64,000 nt of DNA from Tetrapyrgos nigripes (GCA_013368315.1 JAACJM010000284.1:1-64000); one strand, 5' to 3'. Counted from the first letter of the stretch, positions 21,531 through 33,340 are shown. Translations and numbers: made by a program. Notes: a model not told the origin generated them from the sequence alone.

Positions 21531-22843
21531 GGCAGTTTGAAGAGCAGAAGGAGAGAAAGAATACCAATATCAAGGAGGATAACGAGAGTGATGTGTCTGG
21601 TATGAGATACTATATTTGGTAGTGGTATGCATTATGCATTACATTGCAGTGATTCTCATTATATACAGGAACCGCTGTAAACTCCACCGGCACCTGCATT
21701 TTCAGTGCGGGTCACACCTGTGACATAATGTATCACTTCCTTGTGAAAACAAGGTCAGAAAACGTCCCTCCTCAGCTCTGTACAGCTCTTATCCACATCT
21801 CTCAGAAAACCATATAAGCTCAATAATCTGAGGGTATATATCATAGACTCAAGGTGTGCAAGTTTTTCAGGCAGCAGTAAAGATCTGAGGAAGTTTTAAT
21901 TCATCAACATTTTATGTATCACTTCTGGAGTATGGATAGTATTCTTTCCATCACTTTCCTCTGTTCCTTTCCACTCTGATATTTAGATATTGCCAAAAAG
22001 CGCACATTATAATAGATTGTATAATATAGATGACCATGAGCAAGTAAAGACTGTATGTAAAGTATAGCAATGGAGAAAGAATTTGGTGTTGTATAGTCCC
22101 CTTACATGGCTTCAGCCGCTCCGGGATCAACCAATGGCAGTCTGTCTAAAGTCTCCTCCTCAATGTCAGGTTCCTTATACATTTTGTGGTCCTGGTCAAG
22201 AATGAGACCAAAGCATCTATGACACATGTGGATGAGAAGGTGCACAAACTGCAAAATAGTGGACTTACATGGAGATTTGGATAACATCATTCTTGTATTT
22301 TTTGCGGATCTTCTCCAACCCCTTGTCGACCTCCTCCCAGTAGGCTGGACTGACTTTCCCATCTGCTGCTTTCTTAGCTTCTGTGACATATATGTTCCTC
22401 TGGCACAAGTAAATGGAAAACATAAAAAATTTAGACAAATTACATTGACTTACAAGGAAGGCAATGTGTGCAACCAAAGGAACACAAAGCTGGATACTGC
22501 AGGATTTACCACCAATTTGTGGAATGATAGTGTTTGTAAGATTTACAATGGTCATGAAAGGCCCAGTGAAATCTTTCAGGAAGGGCTTGAACATGCCCAA
22601 GGACTCTTTGATCTGGGACTTGATGTCAGCGTGGTGGTGAGTGAAGCAGCTGTTGATCTTGTCTGTAATGTGCTTCATGGTTGGTTTGTGGTTGAGTAGT
22701 GTGGGTGGAACCCAGTTGGGGTGAAGCCTCAAATTGCTCTTCATATTTGAAAGTCAGAAAAGTTAGACAGTACAAAAGTAGATACATACCAACAACCTCT
22801 TGCTGGCTCGGGACTTGTATCCACCAGCTGTGGCATCAAGAAT

Positions 22844-23226
22844 TGTAAGGGCAACTCCTGACACATGAGGCAATCACTCAACAACTGCAGGAGGGGATCC
22901 AAAGATATATAAATCAGAACTAGAAGATACAAGGCTGACATACTACGCACCTGCAGGAGGGGATCCAAAGAGAAAAACTCAAGGATACTCACCTGCAGGG
23001 AAGAGGTATATATACTTGTATGAAGGCCTAGGAAAAGATCTACAAAACTGTACAGTTGAAACGAAGTAATGGAAAGGTGGAATGATGGGAGATCAAATGA
23101 TGAACGACGAATGATGGATGATGAAAACAGTGAAACAGAGATAAACAAGTTGATGAAGTCCACATAAAACAAGAACAAACAAGTCATAAAGGAGAAGGGA
23201 AGGAAAAAGGAAACTGTCCCCTTACA
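22844..23226 (-). repeat. 3' LTR of the gypsy element
   Basis: 383 bp, TGTAAG...CTTACA. Contains two copies of CTGCAGGAGGGGATCCAAAG (about 22887 and 22951) and a related third partial copy. Paired with 27908-28290. Confidence 0.95.
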
Positions 23227-23241
23227 TCAACCCCCTACTAG
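23227..23241 (-). promoter_or_regulatory. Polypurine tract of the gypsy element
   Basis: On the minus strand TAGTAGGGGGTTGA lies directly before the 3' LTR, the normal position of the plus-strand DNA primer. Confidence 0.7.
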
Positions 23242-26200
23242 ATCTGCAGTGACCTTGACGCAGCACACCAGTTCCTGGAATGATCAGCTTGCGACACTCG
23301 CACCATTTTAACAGCATCAGGATGCCTTGCATAGAAGTCTGCCACTGCCTTTGGAGCATGTACCAAATCCTCTGCACGCTCCCATGAGTCCTCGTGTGGT
23401 CCATAGCCTTTCCATCGGACAATGTATTGCAACTTTTTCCAATGTCCATAATGATGACTATCCAAAATCTCTTCAACCTCGAACTCTTCTTGGCCATCAA
23501 TGATTTCAGGGTCAGGAGGTGGGTCAGGTCTACAACCAGGGATAGGATCATCAGTGTAGCAGTCGAGTTTGATGACAGGGAAGACTGGATGGAGGCGTTT
23601 CATGGATGGGGGAAGTTTCAGTTTGTAGGCACCCTTGCCGACTTCTTGAAGAACAGTGTAAGGCCCAAGCCAACAGTGACTGAGTTTCTTCAATGGACAG
23701 GTTGTGTTGATGTCAGAGCCATCCAACCAGACCTTGTCACCAGGCTTAAAGACAGGGGCAGGGGTACGGCAACGGTTATAGTGTTGGGCATACTCTGACT
23801 TGGCCTTTGTGAGTGCTGCCTGTGCCTCTGTCCAGCCTGACTTGAGCCAATCAACAAAGTCATTGACATTCTCCATCTCTGACCACCATGTGTGAGGCTC
23901 AAAACCTATACGAGGGTTTCGACCAGTGTCAATCATGAAAGGAGTTTGCTGAGTCAACACATGGACCTTATTGTTGTAGGAGAACTCAGCAGTGGGCAGT
24001 AGCTCATCCCAGTTGTCCTGGTGTTGACTCACCCACTGACACAGGTAACCTTCTAGCTCTTGATTGACATGTTCGGTCTGCCCATCTGTCTGTGGGTGGT
24101 AGGCTGTAGAAAGTTCCTGTTTGACACCAGCCATCCTACAGAGTTTCTTCATGAAGTCCGTGACAAACTATGGACCACGGTCAGAGCGTGCTGATCTGGG
24201 CATTCCATGGTGCTTCCATACTTCCCTGAAGTAGATATGTGCAGCTCCTTCAGCAGTAACCATTGTATGAGTCCAAAGGAAGTGACCTCTTTTGCCCAAC
24301 ATGTCTACAACCATCATGACTGTGTTGTACCCATGAGCTTCTGGTAGTTCGACAATGAAGTCAACTGACACTGACTGCCATGGCTCAGTGGGAGTCTCAG
24401 AAGGGATGAGCTCTCCAATGGGGAGGTGACAATGAGTCTTGGTCTGCATACATAGATCACAAGTCTTGGTATACAGCTCAATGTACCGAGACATCTGGGG
24501 CCACCAGTAGTTCCGTGAGATGAGTTCTAGGGTTTTGAATTGTCCAGGGTGACCAGTGACCTTGGTGTCATGGTGTTGGGAGACTATGCAACGGCAGAGG
24601 TCATGGGAAGGAGGAACATAGATCTTGCTCCAGAAATACAGCAGCCCTTCATGTTCATCCCATTCTGCACTGTGAATTGAGCGAGTGTGGGACTTGCACA
24701 GCACGCATGACTTGTTTCTCTAGCTCGTTTTCACGAACAGCAAAGCGGATGTCTCTCATGATCTCGACTTCTTCACCAGTCAAATCAATTGCAGTAGTGA
24801 CAGCAGCGATTGAGAACATCTCTGGCTTGAGTAGCACAATGTCTGAATTGTCATCAGCACCAGTACCATGATCAGGTCAGTGGGACAATGCATTGGGCTT
24901 GCCCATAGTACGGCCAGGGCAATGGTGTAACTGGAAGTCAAAACGAGAGAGATACAGGGACCAACAGGCTTGACATTGATTGAGCTTTTTTGCAGTTCGG
25001 AAGTACTCCAAGTTTTTATGGTCTGTCCAGATTTCCACAGGAAAACGTCCTCCTTCAAGGAAGTGTCTCCATTCCTTGAGGGCTCGGATGACGGCTAGCA
25101 TTTCCTTATCATGGATCTCATAGTTGCGTTCAATGGCATTAAGACTCTTGGAGTAGAAGGCAATGGGGTGCCACTTGTCATCATCTGGAGACTGCTGGGA
25201 TAAAACTGCTCCCATAGCGTAGTCAGAGCTATCTGACTCCAAGCGATATGGTCAAGAGTCATCAGGCATGGTGAGGATGGGGGAGAAGGTGATTAGGGAC
25301 TTCATGATGTTGAAGGCGTCCTGAGCATCCTTAGACCAATCAAACTTGATGTCTTTTCGGGTCAGTTCGAACAGCAGTCGTGCATGATGAGAGAAGTCCT
25401 GGATAAACCAACAGTAGAAGTTAGTGAATAAGGAAGGAGGAACTCTCTCTTGCTTTCGGGTACAGGCCACTCTGCAACACCAGACACCTTGACAGGGTCC
25501 ATTTCGACACGATTATGGGAGATGATGATGCCAAGGTACTCAATGTGAGTCTTCTCAAACTCACATTTGTCCGCTCTAAGGTACAGCTTGTGTTGCCACA
25601 ACTGGTCTAGGACTAGGTGAGTCACATGACAATGCTCCTCAACAGTCTTGGTGTAAATCAAGATGTCGTTGAGATAGACAGATACAACACCCTCCATGAT
25701 GAGGTCATGGAGAATGTCATTCATCATCGTCTGGAAGGTCACAGGGCTGTTGGTGAGACTGAAGAACATGACAAGGGGTTCAAAGAGACCACAGTTGGTG
25801 CGAAAAGCTGCCTTCCATTCGTCACCTTCACGAATCCGGATGTTGTTGAAACCCCAGCGTACATCCAATTTAGTGAAGTATCATGCACCTTTGAGGTTAT
25901 TAACAAGTTCGTTAATCAAGGGCAATGGATAATGGTTCTTAATCATCATCTCGTTTAGCACACGATAGTCTTGGACGAGTCAGATGTTTCCATCCTTCTT
26001 CTTTACAAAGAAGACTGGGAGGGACAAATGCGACTGGTAGACAGATTCTCTGTGAGGAACTCATCAAGGGCCTTTTGTTCATTAGGAGCGAGTGGGTAGA
26101 CCTTGCAATTGGCAGGTTTAGAGTCAGGGACTAACTCTACTGCATGGTCCCATGGTTTGCGGTCTGGCAGCACATCGAAAGAATCCTTGGAGAAGACATC

Positions 26201-27093
26201 TACGTACTCATAGAAGTGATCAGGGAGGCCATCATGAGGGTTCCTCAAAGCCTTGGCATGTGCTTCTGCTAGACGTTGAGAAGTGGTGCTTGTCGCTCTG
26301 ATGAACTCCGACTCTGGAGGAACTGAGGTAACAAATATGCGGTCACCTTCCTCAATAGAAACGTCGTCAGGGAAGTCATCGCAGCCAAAGGTCCCGAGGT
26401 TGTTCATCGCATCTTCACCGGGGTCCAATTCAATAACGTGGGGAGATGGACCTTCCCGACAACATTCCAGAGCTTGGCGTTGATGACGGGCAGCAGATAG
26501 AGATAGTTGACATTCCTGTTGTACTTCTTCATGACACGTAGAGCACTGCCTGGGGCATCGGCTGAGCTTAATGTTGCCATTGTCCCAATCCACCTCAGGG
26601 TTTGAGTGACCGCGAGCTGGATGTGTTCAGAGTGATCTTTGAAATGCAGGATAGTGTCCAAGATCTCGGTTATGGCTCCAGCCTCGTTAGGAATGCCATT
26701 GACATTGAAGATGGGGATAGGCTTCTGGAGTTTCTGAGTAGGAATAGAGTTCTTGGTGACAAACTCAGTGTTGGCATAACCCATACTAGTGGCTCCACTG
26801 TCGATGAGCGCACTGCCAGAGATCAGAGAGACATTAGATGTGGACTCTAGCTCTATTGGGACTGTCAGGCAGCAGCTTCTGTCAGAGGAGATTACTAATT
26901 TGCGAGGTAGACAGTGTTCCCAACGTTTTAGATGGCACCAAGGAACTGGACAATGAACGGAAGGAATGGAAGGAGACATAGAGGGGGCAGGGGGAGACAC
27001 GACTGAGGCAATTACTTCACACATGGACTCAGGGGCAGAGATACAATTGTTATCATTGGTAGAGTCTGTAGATAAACATTGTCTGACCGACAT
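23238..27093 (-). pseudogene. Gypsy pol relic: protease, RT, RNase H, integrase, chromodomain
   Basis: Protease IDSGATSMGYANTEF at 26805-26760. RT begins with PDHFYEYVDVFSKDSFDVLP and LPDRKPWDHAVELVP (about 26250-26140), then the palm with DVRWGFNNIRI. The catalytic box reads YLND at 25665-25676 instead of YLDD, a loss of a metal-binding Asp. RNase H: SSDYAMGAVLSQ, NYEIHDKEMLAVIRALKEW, WTDHKNLEYF (25242-24900). Integrase: zinc-binding HHDTKVTGHPGQF ... CDLCMQ, then SVDFI, RSARSDRGP and TEHVNQELE for the D,D,E triad. Chromodomain: VEEILDSHHYGHWKKLQYIV and RWKGYGPHEDSWE near 23460-23370. Stops at 25252-25254 and 24877-24879 (CGA to TGA) and 24168-24170 (CAG to TAG), plus frame changes. Confidence 0.93.
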
Positions 27094-27109
27094 GTTTCAC
27101 ATCTTCAAG

Positions 27110-27875
27110 TCAGGCCTTGATGGCAGGGTTAGTAGGGTTCGTGGAATAGAGGATGGGCTCAATGTTGAGGCCAGCCATGGTGATAAGAGCGCGGAAGTTG
27201 TCGACATATTCGTCTACAGAAGTGGTGCCTTGAAAGTAGGAGGCACCTTCTAGGGTGAGGCTAGCCTGAGTGCGTTCATCTTCTGGCATGAACTCCCTAA
27301 TGAACTCTTTTTTCGAAACAGGAGCCATAGAGGTGGTCATGGTCGATGAGGCTCTGGCGGTAGGTGGCAGCACGACCTGTCTGGAAGTAAGACAACACCC
27401 ACATGATCTTGGCGACGTCGTCTTGGAAACGAACTGTGCTGGCATAAATGATTGCACTAGTCCACCAGACTCGGCCATTAGAATGTTGACTGTCAAGGAT
27501 GCCAGGCAGGGATGCCTTAGCATGTGAAGCTCCAGAAGAGTGATGAGAGGGAGGGGTAGAAGACGAAGCAGAGGATGGGGGTCAAGTGGGGTGTTGTGAT
27601 GGGGGTTGAGTAGGTGGAGGGGGATTTCGGCCTTGGAGGGCGGCGAGTTGCTCACTCTGACTCTGAGAAGCCTGCTCAAGATGGGCCAGACGAGCATCGA
27701 AAGCTTCAGACATCGTGGGGGACCCAGGTAACAAGGCAGAAGAAACAGAGGGTGGAGAGAACTGAGGAGTGGAGGAGGAGTCTTGGGGAACTGTAGGAGG
27801 AGGAGCAAGAGCAGTGTGAGCACTATCAGAGTCACTCTCACTGGTATCTGGAGCTTGGAAAGAAATGGTTGCCAA
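27110..27875 (-). pseudogene. Gypsy gag relic
   Basis: Minus strand just inside the 5' LTR. MATISFQAPDTSESDSDSAH starts at 27875, followed by a Pro/Ser-rich region and a short coiled coil (RLAHLEQASQSQSEQLAALQ). In other frames capsid-like sequence continues (WVLSYFQTGRAATY; EFIREFMPEDERTQASLTLE; FQGTTSVDEYVDNFRALI), typical of gypsy gag. Frame changes occur near 27590 and 27400. Confidence 0.8.
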
Positions 27876-27895
27876 AGACTAGTCCACTTGATGAG

Positions 27896-27905
27896 GAGTT
27901 TTTCT
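27896..27905 (-). promoter_or_regulatory. Putative self-complementary primer-binding site of the gypsy element
   Basis: Two nt inside the 5' LTR, the minus strand reads AGAAAAACTC, the exact complement of GAGTTTTTCT at 28035-28044 inside the LTR. That LTR segment lies about 34 nt downstream of TATATATA (28071-28078), where the transcript should begin. This layout matches the self-priming of the Tf1/sushi group rather than a tRNA primer. No TGG-type tRNA PBS is visible. Confidence 0.55.
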
Positions 27906-27907
27906 AC

Positions 27908-28290
27908 TGTAAGGGCAACTCCTGACACATGAGGCAATCACTCAACAACTGCAGGAGGGGATCCAAAGATATATAAATCAGAACTAGAAGATACAAGGCT
28001 GACATACTACGCACCTGCAGGAGGGGATCCAAAGAGAAAAACTCAAGGATACTCACCTGCAGGGAAGGGGTATATATACTCGTATGAAGGCCTGGGAAAA
28101 GATCTACAAAACTGTACAGTTGAAACAAAGTAATGGAAAGGTGGAATGATGGGAGATCAAATGATGAAGGATGAATGATGGATGATGAAAACAGTGAAAC
28201 AGGGATAAACAAGTTGATGAAGTCCAGATAAAACAAGAACAAACAAGTCTTAAAGGAGAAGGGAAGGAAAAAGGAAACTGTCCCCTTACA
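27908..28290 (-). repeat. 5' LTR of the gypsy element
   Basis: 383 bp, same structure as 22844-23226. A TATA box (TATATATA, 28071-28078, read on the minus strand) supports the promoter role and transcription toward lower coordinates. Confidence 0.95.
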
Positions 28291-28809
28291 AGAATATAAC
28301 AGACAGTCATTTCTTCAATTTTACCCTGTCAACAATGAGCGTCAATGATAAATGAGCATGTAACAATGAAAGACACACCTCTGTGTGCTTTGGAAGAGTA
28401 ATAGGAGTGTCATTGGGTTGCAGAAGGTTGAAAGAATCCTTGAGTGAAAGCAGAAGACCAGTGATGTAGACAAACTGCAAATTTTGGTCTTGGATCTTAA
28501 AAAATGCTGTAAGTGTTTGTCCAGTCACAGTAAGGGAGTACACACTTGGCTTGCCCAAAGAAGCTCTTGGTCATTACCACTCTTCAGCTGTAAGGTCCTA
28601 GCCCAGGCAGTGGTGAATTGAGCAACACCATCAGTTGGCTTCTTCAATGGGGTTGCATTGAGATTTACTGGAAGGGTCACACTGAGGTTTACTGGAAAGT
28701 TGACGACAGGTACCAGAGCAGGGCTTCTGTCAGTTTCTTTACTGGGAACAGTTGAAGATGTGGACAGAGAGCCATTGGCAGATGATGAGGGGGCTGGTCC
28801 AGGTGACAT

Positions 28810-29060
28810 GGCAGGGTGAGCACTCACTTCAGAGCCTGTAGAGCATTAAGTGATAAAGGTGGAGAGTCTGAGAGAAAATCGTCAATTGTCAGGGCAGACA
28901 TGTCAATGCAGACAAAGAAAAAAAAACAAAAAAAGGAAAGGAATAGTGGTGGTGGTGGTGAGAAGAAAAAACCCAAGTTGGAGTTGGACAGTCACAAAAG
29001 GCACTGACGATTTACTGACCCTGAGCTCCAGCATCCTTGATCTCACTGACAAATTTCACC
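28810..29060. promoter_or_regulatory. Divergent intergenic region of the Plavaka-like gene pair
   Basis: About 250 bp between the minus-strand companion gene and the plus-strand transposase relic. It contains an A-rich run (28915-28935) and GTGGTGGTGGTG. Its position suggests a shared promoter region; no specific motif is supported. Confidence 0.35.
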
Positions 29061-29089
29061 TGCCTGGCAAGATAAGATGGGTCCCCACC

Positions 29090-32000
29090 ACACCAGTGAG
29101 AGTTCTATGAAGAAAATACTTGGTTAAATCTCACCTGGATTAAAGAAGGCTTTGAAGACTACCCAAATGACTGGACCAGACTGATATGTCAAATTTGCAC
29201 TGACAATTCTGAGACCAAGACTGTTATCATCCAAAAATACTCAAAACCAGCCCATCTGCAAACCCAAAAACATAAAGACACACTTACAGCAGCAGGATTC
29301 TCAAGTAATGTGCAAAATGCCCCAATGTCCTCATCAACTTCAATGCCAACTGTACAAGATCTGGATCATTTTCTTCAACAAAACAATGCAGCAGGAGCCT
29401 GGTACGATGAATGACCCACTTGATGACATGATTATGCATGGGGAAACTTCTCTGTACCACGATTACACTGGCAATCCTGTATTATTTTCTGCAGGCGAAA
29501 AGGAGTCGCTGAAAGAACATGAAAAGGCTTCTCTTGTGGAACAAGAGATTAACAATCTTGCGTACCTCTCATCACATTCTCTATTCAGTCAGTTCAATGC
29601 AGATCCTACTATGGCACAAGATGATTCTGCTGAACCAACAGACACTGTCACAAGCCAGATTGCTGCTTCCCTGACTGCATTGGGTAAGTTACTATCCCCT
29701 GAAGAGAACAAGAAACCTTACCTGTGTGATATGCAGATGCTGATGAGATGAAAGTGCCAGAAGAAGAAGTGTGTTGGAATGTTACCAAATCTGACACCTC
29801 AAAGGAATGGTTTCAGCACACATCAAAGACAGTACGTTGTTCCCACCAGTCATCAGGTCTATGCGCAGTGGCTAAATGAAAGATAGATGTTTATGCTGGA
29901 TCTGTTGGATAACCTTCCTCGTCTCTGCTTATCGGATGAGCAGATGAAAGTCATTTTGTGGGTTATGTGAGAATGCAGCACTCCCAATGTCCCAAGCTTT
30001 TCAGCTCTTTGGAAAACCCAAGAAGGACTCAACAACGCCACTGGTGTGCCTCCAAGCACCATGTCTCTGTATCTGGTGACCACTTTTATATGAACCATCC
30101 CAAAATACTCTTGGCCATAGTTTGTTCTGACAGTTTTGGACTTTTTTTTATGTTTTACTTATTTTTATTTGGTTTTACAGGACTGGGCAAATCCACTCAT
30201 TCAAAAACATATGTATCTTTACCCCAAGATAAAGCCAACAATCTCCAAGACTTGGCAAGCCAATAAGTGGTTGCACGAAGCAGAAACTGATGGCAGATTG
30301 GCGTTCAATGGAGAAATGGCATTGTCATTTCTATGTCAACGAACTCACACTGGCGAATAACTCAGAATTTGTTATCGTTCTCCAGTGGTTTGCCCTTTCT
30401 GAGGACTCTTCCCCAAGTGCAGAACCTGCTATCTATGTGCAGGTGTGCAAGGTTATCAGTTTGGAGGTCACAGGCCAGAAATTATTGTGTCAGGTGACAG
30501 CTGAGGAGGATCATATTTTGGCTACTTCCCTGGTGAAAAATGGGCTGGAGCTTGAAGCACTCTATCCAGGAGGTATTACATTCTCTGGTCAGTAACTCTG
30601 AACCCTCACATTTAATGAGAAATGACCTTCTTTTTAGAATACTCTCCAATTCAATATGTGTCGTCAAGTCCCTTGCACTCGATCTCCAAAGGCCGTTCAA
30701 TGTTCCAGCTGCAAAGTGATTCCCTGGAGTGATGATGTATCTGGAAATGTCAGCAAGCAGTACAATGCACATACAAATGTATATGTGATAAACGCACATC
30801 TTCCTCACCGAATGTTGGCTCAGGAAATTTTCATCCGGTACTGTTCCACTTCTCAAAGTGCATCATTGTCTGAGCAGTTTGTGGCTTTATGTGAAGATTT
30901 GTGAGTCAACTTACTTATTTTGATATCATGTCTTGGCTCTCCAAGCTAACCAACATAATTTCAGCTCAGCAGAGAAGTGGTTTGAGGCCTACAACCGTGA
31001 GCTGGAAGAAGAAATTCTTTTCCAGTTAATTCCTCATTTCCTACTAGCTGACAATCCTCAACAGACAGAGATGACTTCACACATTGGCATTCAAGCCAAC
31101 AAGAATTGCCACTGGGATCACATTAGCAGCTCCAAAGCTTTCAAGGAATCATCTGCAGGTTATGAATCACTTTATCACCCAGGAGCACCCTGCGATATTG
31201 AAGAGACAATCCAATGTACACACTGGCAGATCTGGCAAGCTTGTTACAGTGATGAAACAAGGCTAAACTCTTCTGCAACAGAGATGGGTGTCAAGGATCT
31301 GATTTCGCAGTTTTGGATCCAACAGCTTTTGACAAGTTTCAAGGAGAAGGAGAAGGAAAGGATCAAGGAGTGTGTTACTCGGGATCCATGACTGAATGAT
31401 TTGTCAGTGAAGGGTGAGAAGCGCAAGGATCTTATTGAAATAAGTTGAGCTTTGGACTTGGGTTACTCAACAACCTGCAGCTTCTTTTGAGAAACTGGCA
31501 ATAGATGACCATATGTTTCTCTTCTTATCACCCCATTTGCTTTATTTATGTTCTTTGCAGCTGCAAGAAATGATCTCCGACCCAGCAACCATTATAACAT
31601 TCTCTTAGCAACAAGAGGTGAGTGTTTTCAGTCCTTATACAATGCAAATAGGGCCATATTGATACACCCTGCGAGATACTACACTTGTGGCTTTTGGGCC
31701 TGGACAAGTATATTTGGTATGAAACAACTAAAGGTTGAGCAGACTATATGATGAAGTACAAGAACTCACTGATTGGCAAGCACTTCAAATCTCTACAGCA
31801 GCTCGCAATATTTCACCCTCATGATCTTTGCCCTATGAAGATATTTACAGTGTGGAAGGCCACCAGAGAATTAGGAGCTCACCTATGGGTGCCCGAGATA
31901 CGCGACCTAGAAATGTATCTGGTGAATATGAACATGTTTTTCTCATTGAGTGACCACAATTGACTCACCTGCTCAAAAGACTGACCTCCAGACACTCATC

Positions 32001-32400
32001 GACAATCTTCTTGATGCTTGGTCTGATTTCAATGCACACTGAATCATCAATAAGATCAAGCTCCATGTTCTCATTCACTTACCAGAAGATATTTGTCGCC
32101 TTGGACCAGCAGTGATTTTCACCACTGAAGTTTTCGAGTGCTTCAATGTGATCTTTCATATGTGCAGCATTCTATCAAATCATTTAGCACCAAGCCGAGA
32201 CATTGCGTCGACTATTGGAGAAATGGAACGCTTCAAACACATGGTCACAGGTGGATACTGGAAAGACAAAGCCACCCACCACTACATTTGCACTGGATCT
32301 GCTGTGAAAGACTTTTTTAAGCAGAATCAGCAAATCCAATGATATTTAGGTTGGATGGATGATAGTGGAGTCCGTGTAGGCAAGTAAGGTCTCATCCATG
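29090..32400 (+). pseudogene. Plavaka-like transposase, heavily degraded
   Basis: Plavaka is a CACTA-related transposon group of Agaricomycetes. Recognisable pieces in order: DYPNDWTRLICQICTD ... HLQTQKH zinc-finger-like start (about 29155-29280); LLDNLPRLCLSDEQMKVILW (29895-29960); DWANPLIQKHMYLYPKIKP and ISKTWQANKWLHEAE (30180-30285); PWSDDVSGNVSKQYNAHTNV (30720-30780); HFLLADNPQQTEMTSHIG (31035-31090); GVKDLISQFWIQQLL and KEKERIKECVTRDP (31285-31390); KYKNSLIGKHFKSLQQLAIF (31752-31811); KIKLHVLIHLPEDICRLGPA; FTTEVFECFNVIFHMCSILS and APSRDIASTIGEMERFKHMV (32055-32240). In-frame stops include TGA at 29968-29970 and 32040-32042, and there are several frame changes. Family assigned from remembered motifs. 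Confidence 0.8.
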
Positions 32401-32807
32401 GACAGAAAAGACTCTAAATACTCGAATTTAGGATGAGTCAAATTAGCACCAGCGGATTGCAAACCACGGAAGAGATTGAGATTGACCTGGAGTCAATTGA
32501 GCCACAGCCTCCCTCTTAATGAAGATCATCCTGCCGAGTCACTGTGGATTCCCTGTATGTTGATGGTATTGCGCTCAAAAAATGTCTGCCATATTGGTGC
32601 TTGGATCTTTTTTGAATACAACAGCATAAGATTTCAGATTTGATTGGGACGGAAAATTACTCACAAAGACTCCTGATCAAAAAGATTGTTACTGCAGGTC
32701 ATATCCAAAAAATCATTACCAGAATCCAGCAACAATGCGAGGGTTCTGGTTGAACACTTCCACATCCTGCACCAAAAGAACAACAGACTTAACAGGGCCA
32801 CCAGTTT
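32401..32807. other. Decayed 3' flank of the Plavaka-like element
   Basis: Isolated transposase-like codons may continue to about 32480. No intact gene; short open frames on both strands look incidental. Confidence 0.4.
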
Positions 32808-33340
32808 TTCAAGCTCACAGTCAAGCCACGTGAGCTTGAGTGAGCTTGACTTTCTATTTTGGGTGTGGCTGTGCTTACCTCTAGTGTAGCCAACTTCACT
32901 ACACTTCATTTGACAACAAGCTACTCACACTGAAGGGTTCATTCATTATATTATGTATACCACATTCTTCATTACATCTTAGTTTAGCCTCTGCTGAGTC
33001 AAGTACATAATTTTCGAAAAATATAGAGATACAATACTCAGTTTTTCCTAGACTTTTTCCAACTGCATTAGATAGATATGGTAATCCAGATGGAACAGGA
33101 AGATCTTTATAAATGAGGCTTTCTGATTCAGAGGCAATGGCAATAGATTTACAAGCTAAAAAATAGGTTAGACCTATTCAGGGTAAAGTAGTGAGTATCA
33201 AAGACATATAAGAAGCTTTTGAGATGGATCAAGAGTAGCTGGGGAAGCTTGTGTGGCTTGAGTGTGAGCTTGAGTGAGCTTGAGTGTGAGCTTGAGTGAG
33301 CTTGACTGTGAGCTTGAGTGTGAGCTTGAAAAACCAGATG
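32808..33340. mobile_element. ~530-bp MITE with TTTTTCAAGCTCACA ends and GAGCTTGAGTGT minisatellite
   Basis: Left end TTTTTCAAGCTCACAGTCAA (about 32811-32830) and right end, complement of TTTTTCAAGCTCACACTCAA (about 33319-33338), are near-perfect inverted repeats. The right part (33245-33330) is a minisatellite of about 12-bp units (GAGCTTGAGTGT). No transposase and no convincing TSD (CCAG adjoins both ends but could be part of the TIR). Confidence 0.65.

Larger units (their letters stand above)
17382..21939. mobile_element. Tc1/IS630-type DNA transposon with two genes (4558 bp)
   Basis: Left TIR CTATCCATACCCCCGAAGTG (17382 onward) and right TIR, complement of CTATCCATACTCCAGAAGTG (ending 21939). 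They match at 23 of 25 positions when extended by ATACA. TA dinucleotides flank both ends (17380-17381 and 21940-21941), the Tc1/mariner signature. An AGAAGTGATACA-like motif repeats near the left end. Further in, TTACAGCAGTTCCTGTATAT at 17908 is an inverted match to about 21648-21680. Inside are a plus-strand gene (18471-20278), a converging transposase relic (20411-21530) and a MITE (18072-18465). Confidence 0.75.
22844..28290 (-). mobile_element. Ty3/gypsy chromovirus retrotransposon (5447 bp)
   Basis: Complete-length element transcribed leftwards. Both LTRs are 383 bp (22844-23226 and 27908-28290) with TGTAAG...CTTACA ends. It is flanked by the 5-bp TSD AGAAT (22839-22843 and 28291-28295). 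The internal order gag, protease, RT, RNase H, integrase, chromodomain is that of a chromovirus. I counted roughly nine to ten differences between the LTRs (about 2.5 percent), and the coding part has several stops and frame changes, so the copy is dead. Confidence 0.95.
22102..28809 (-). pseudogene. Plavaka-associated companion gene split by a Ty3/gypsy insertion
   Basis: Minus-strand gene divergent from the Plavaka-like transposase at 29.1 kb. The 5' part (28809-28296) encodes a Ser/Pro-rich N-terminus, NATPLKKPTDGVAQFTTAW and FVYITGLLLSLKDSFNLLQP. The reading frame enters the 5-bp target-site duplication at 28291 and continues on the far side at 22843 with DATAGGYKSRASKRLL. It then runs through an intron to NLRLHPNWVPPTLLNHKPTM, SLGMFKPFLKDFTGPFMTIV and NLTNTIIPQIGG (22740-22480), and ends in EPDIEEETLDRLPLVD with the stop at 22102-22104. 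Without the retroelement the two parts are in frame across the TSD, so the insertion hit an exon. I recall homologues near fungal transposons; function unknown. Confidence 0.72.
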
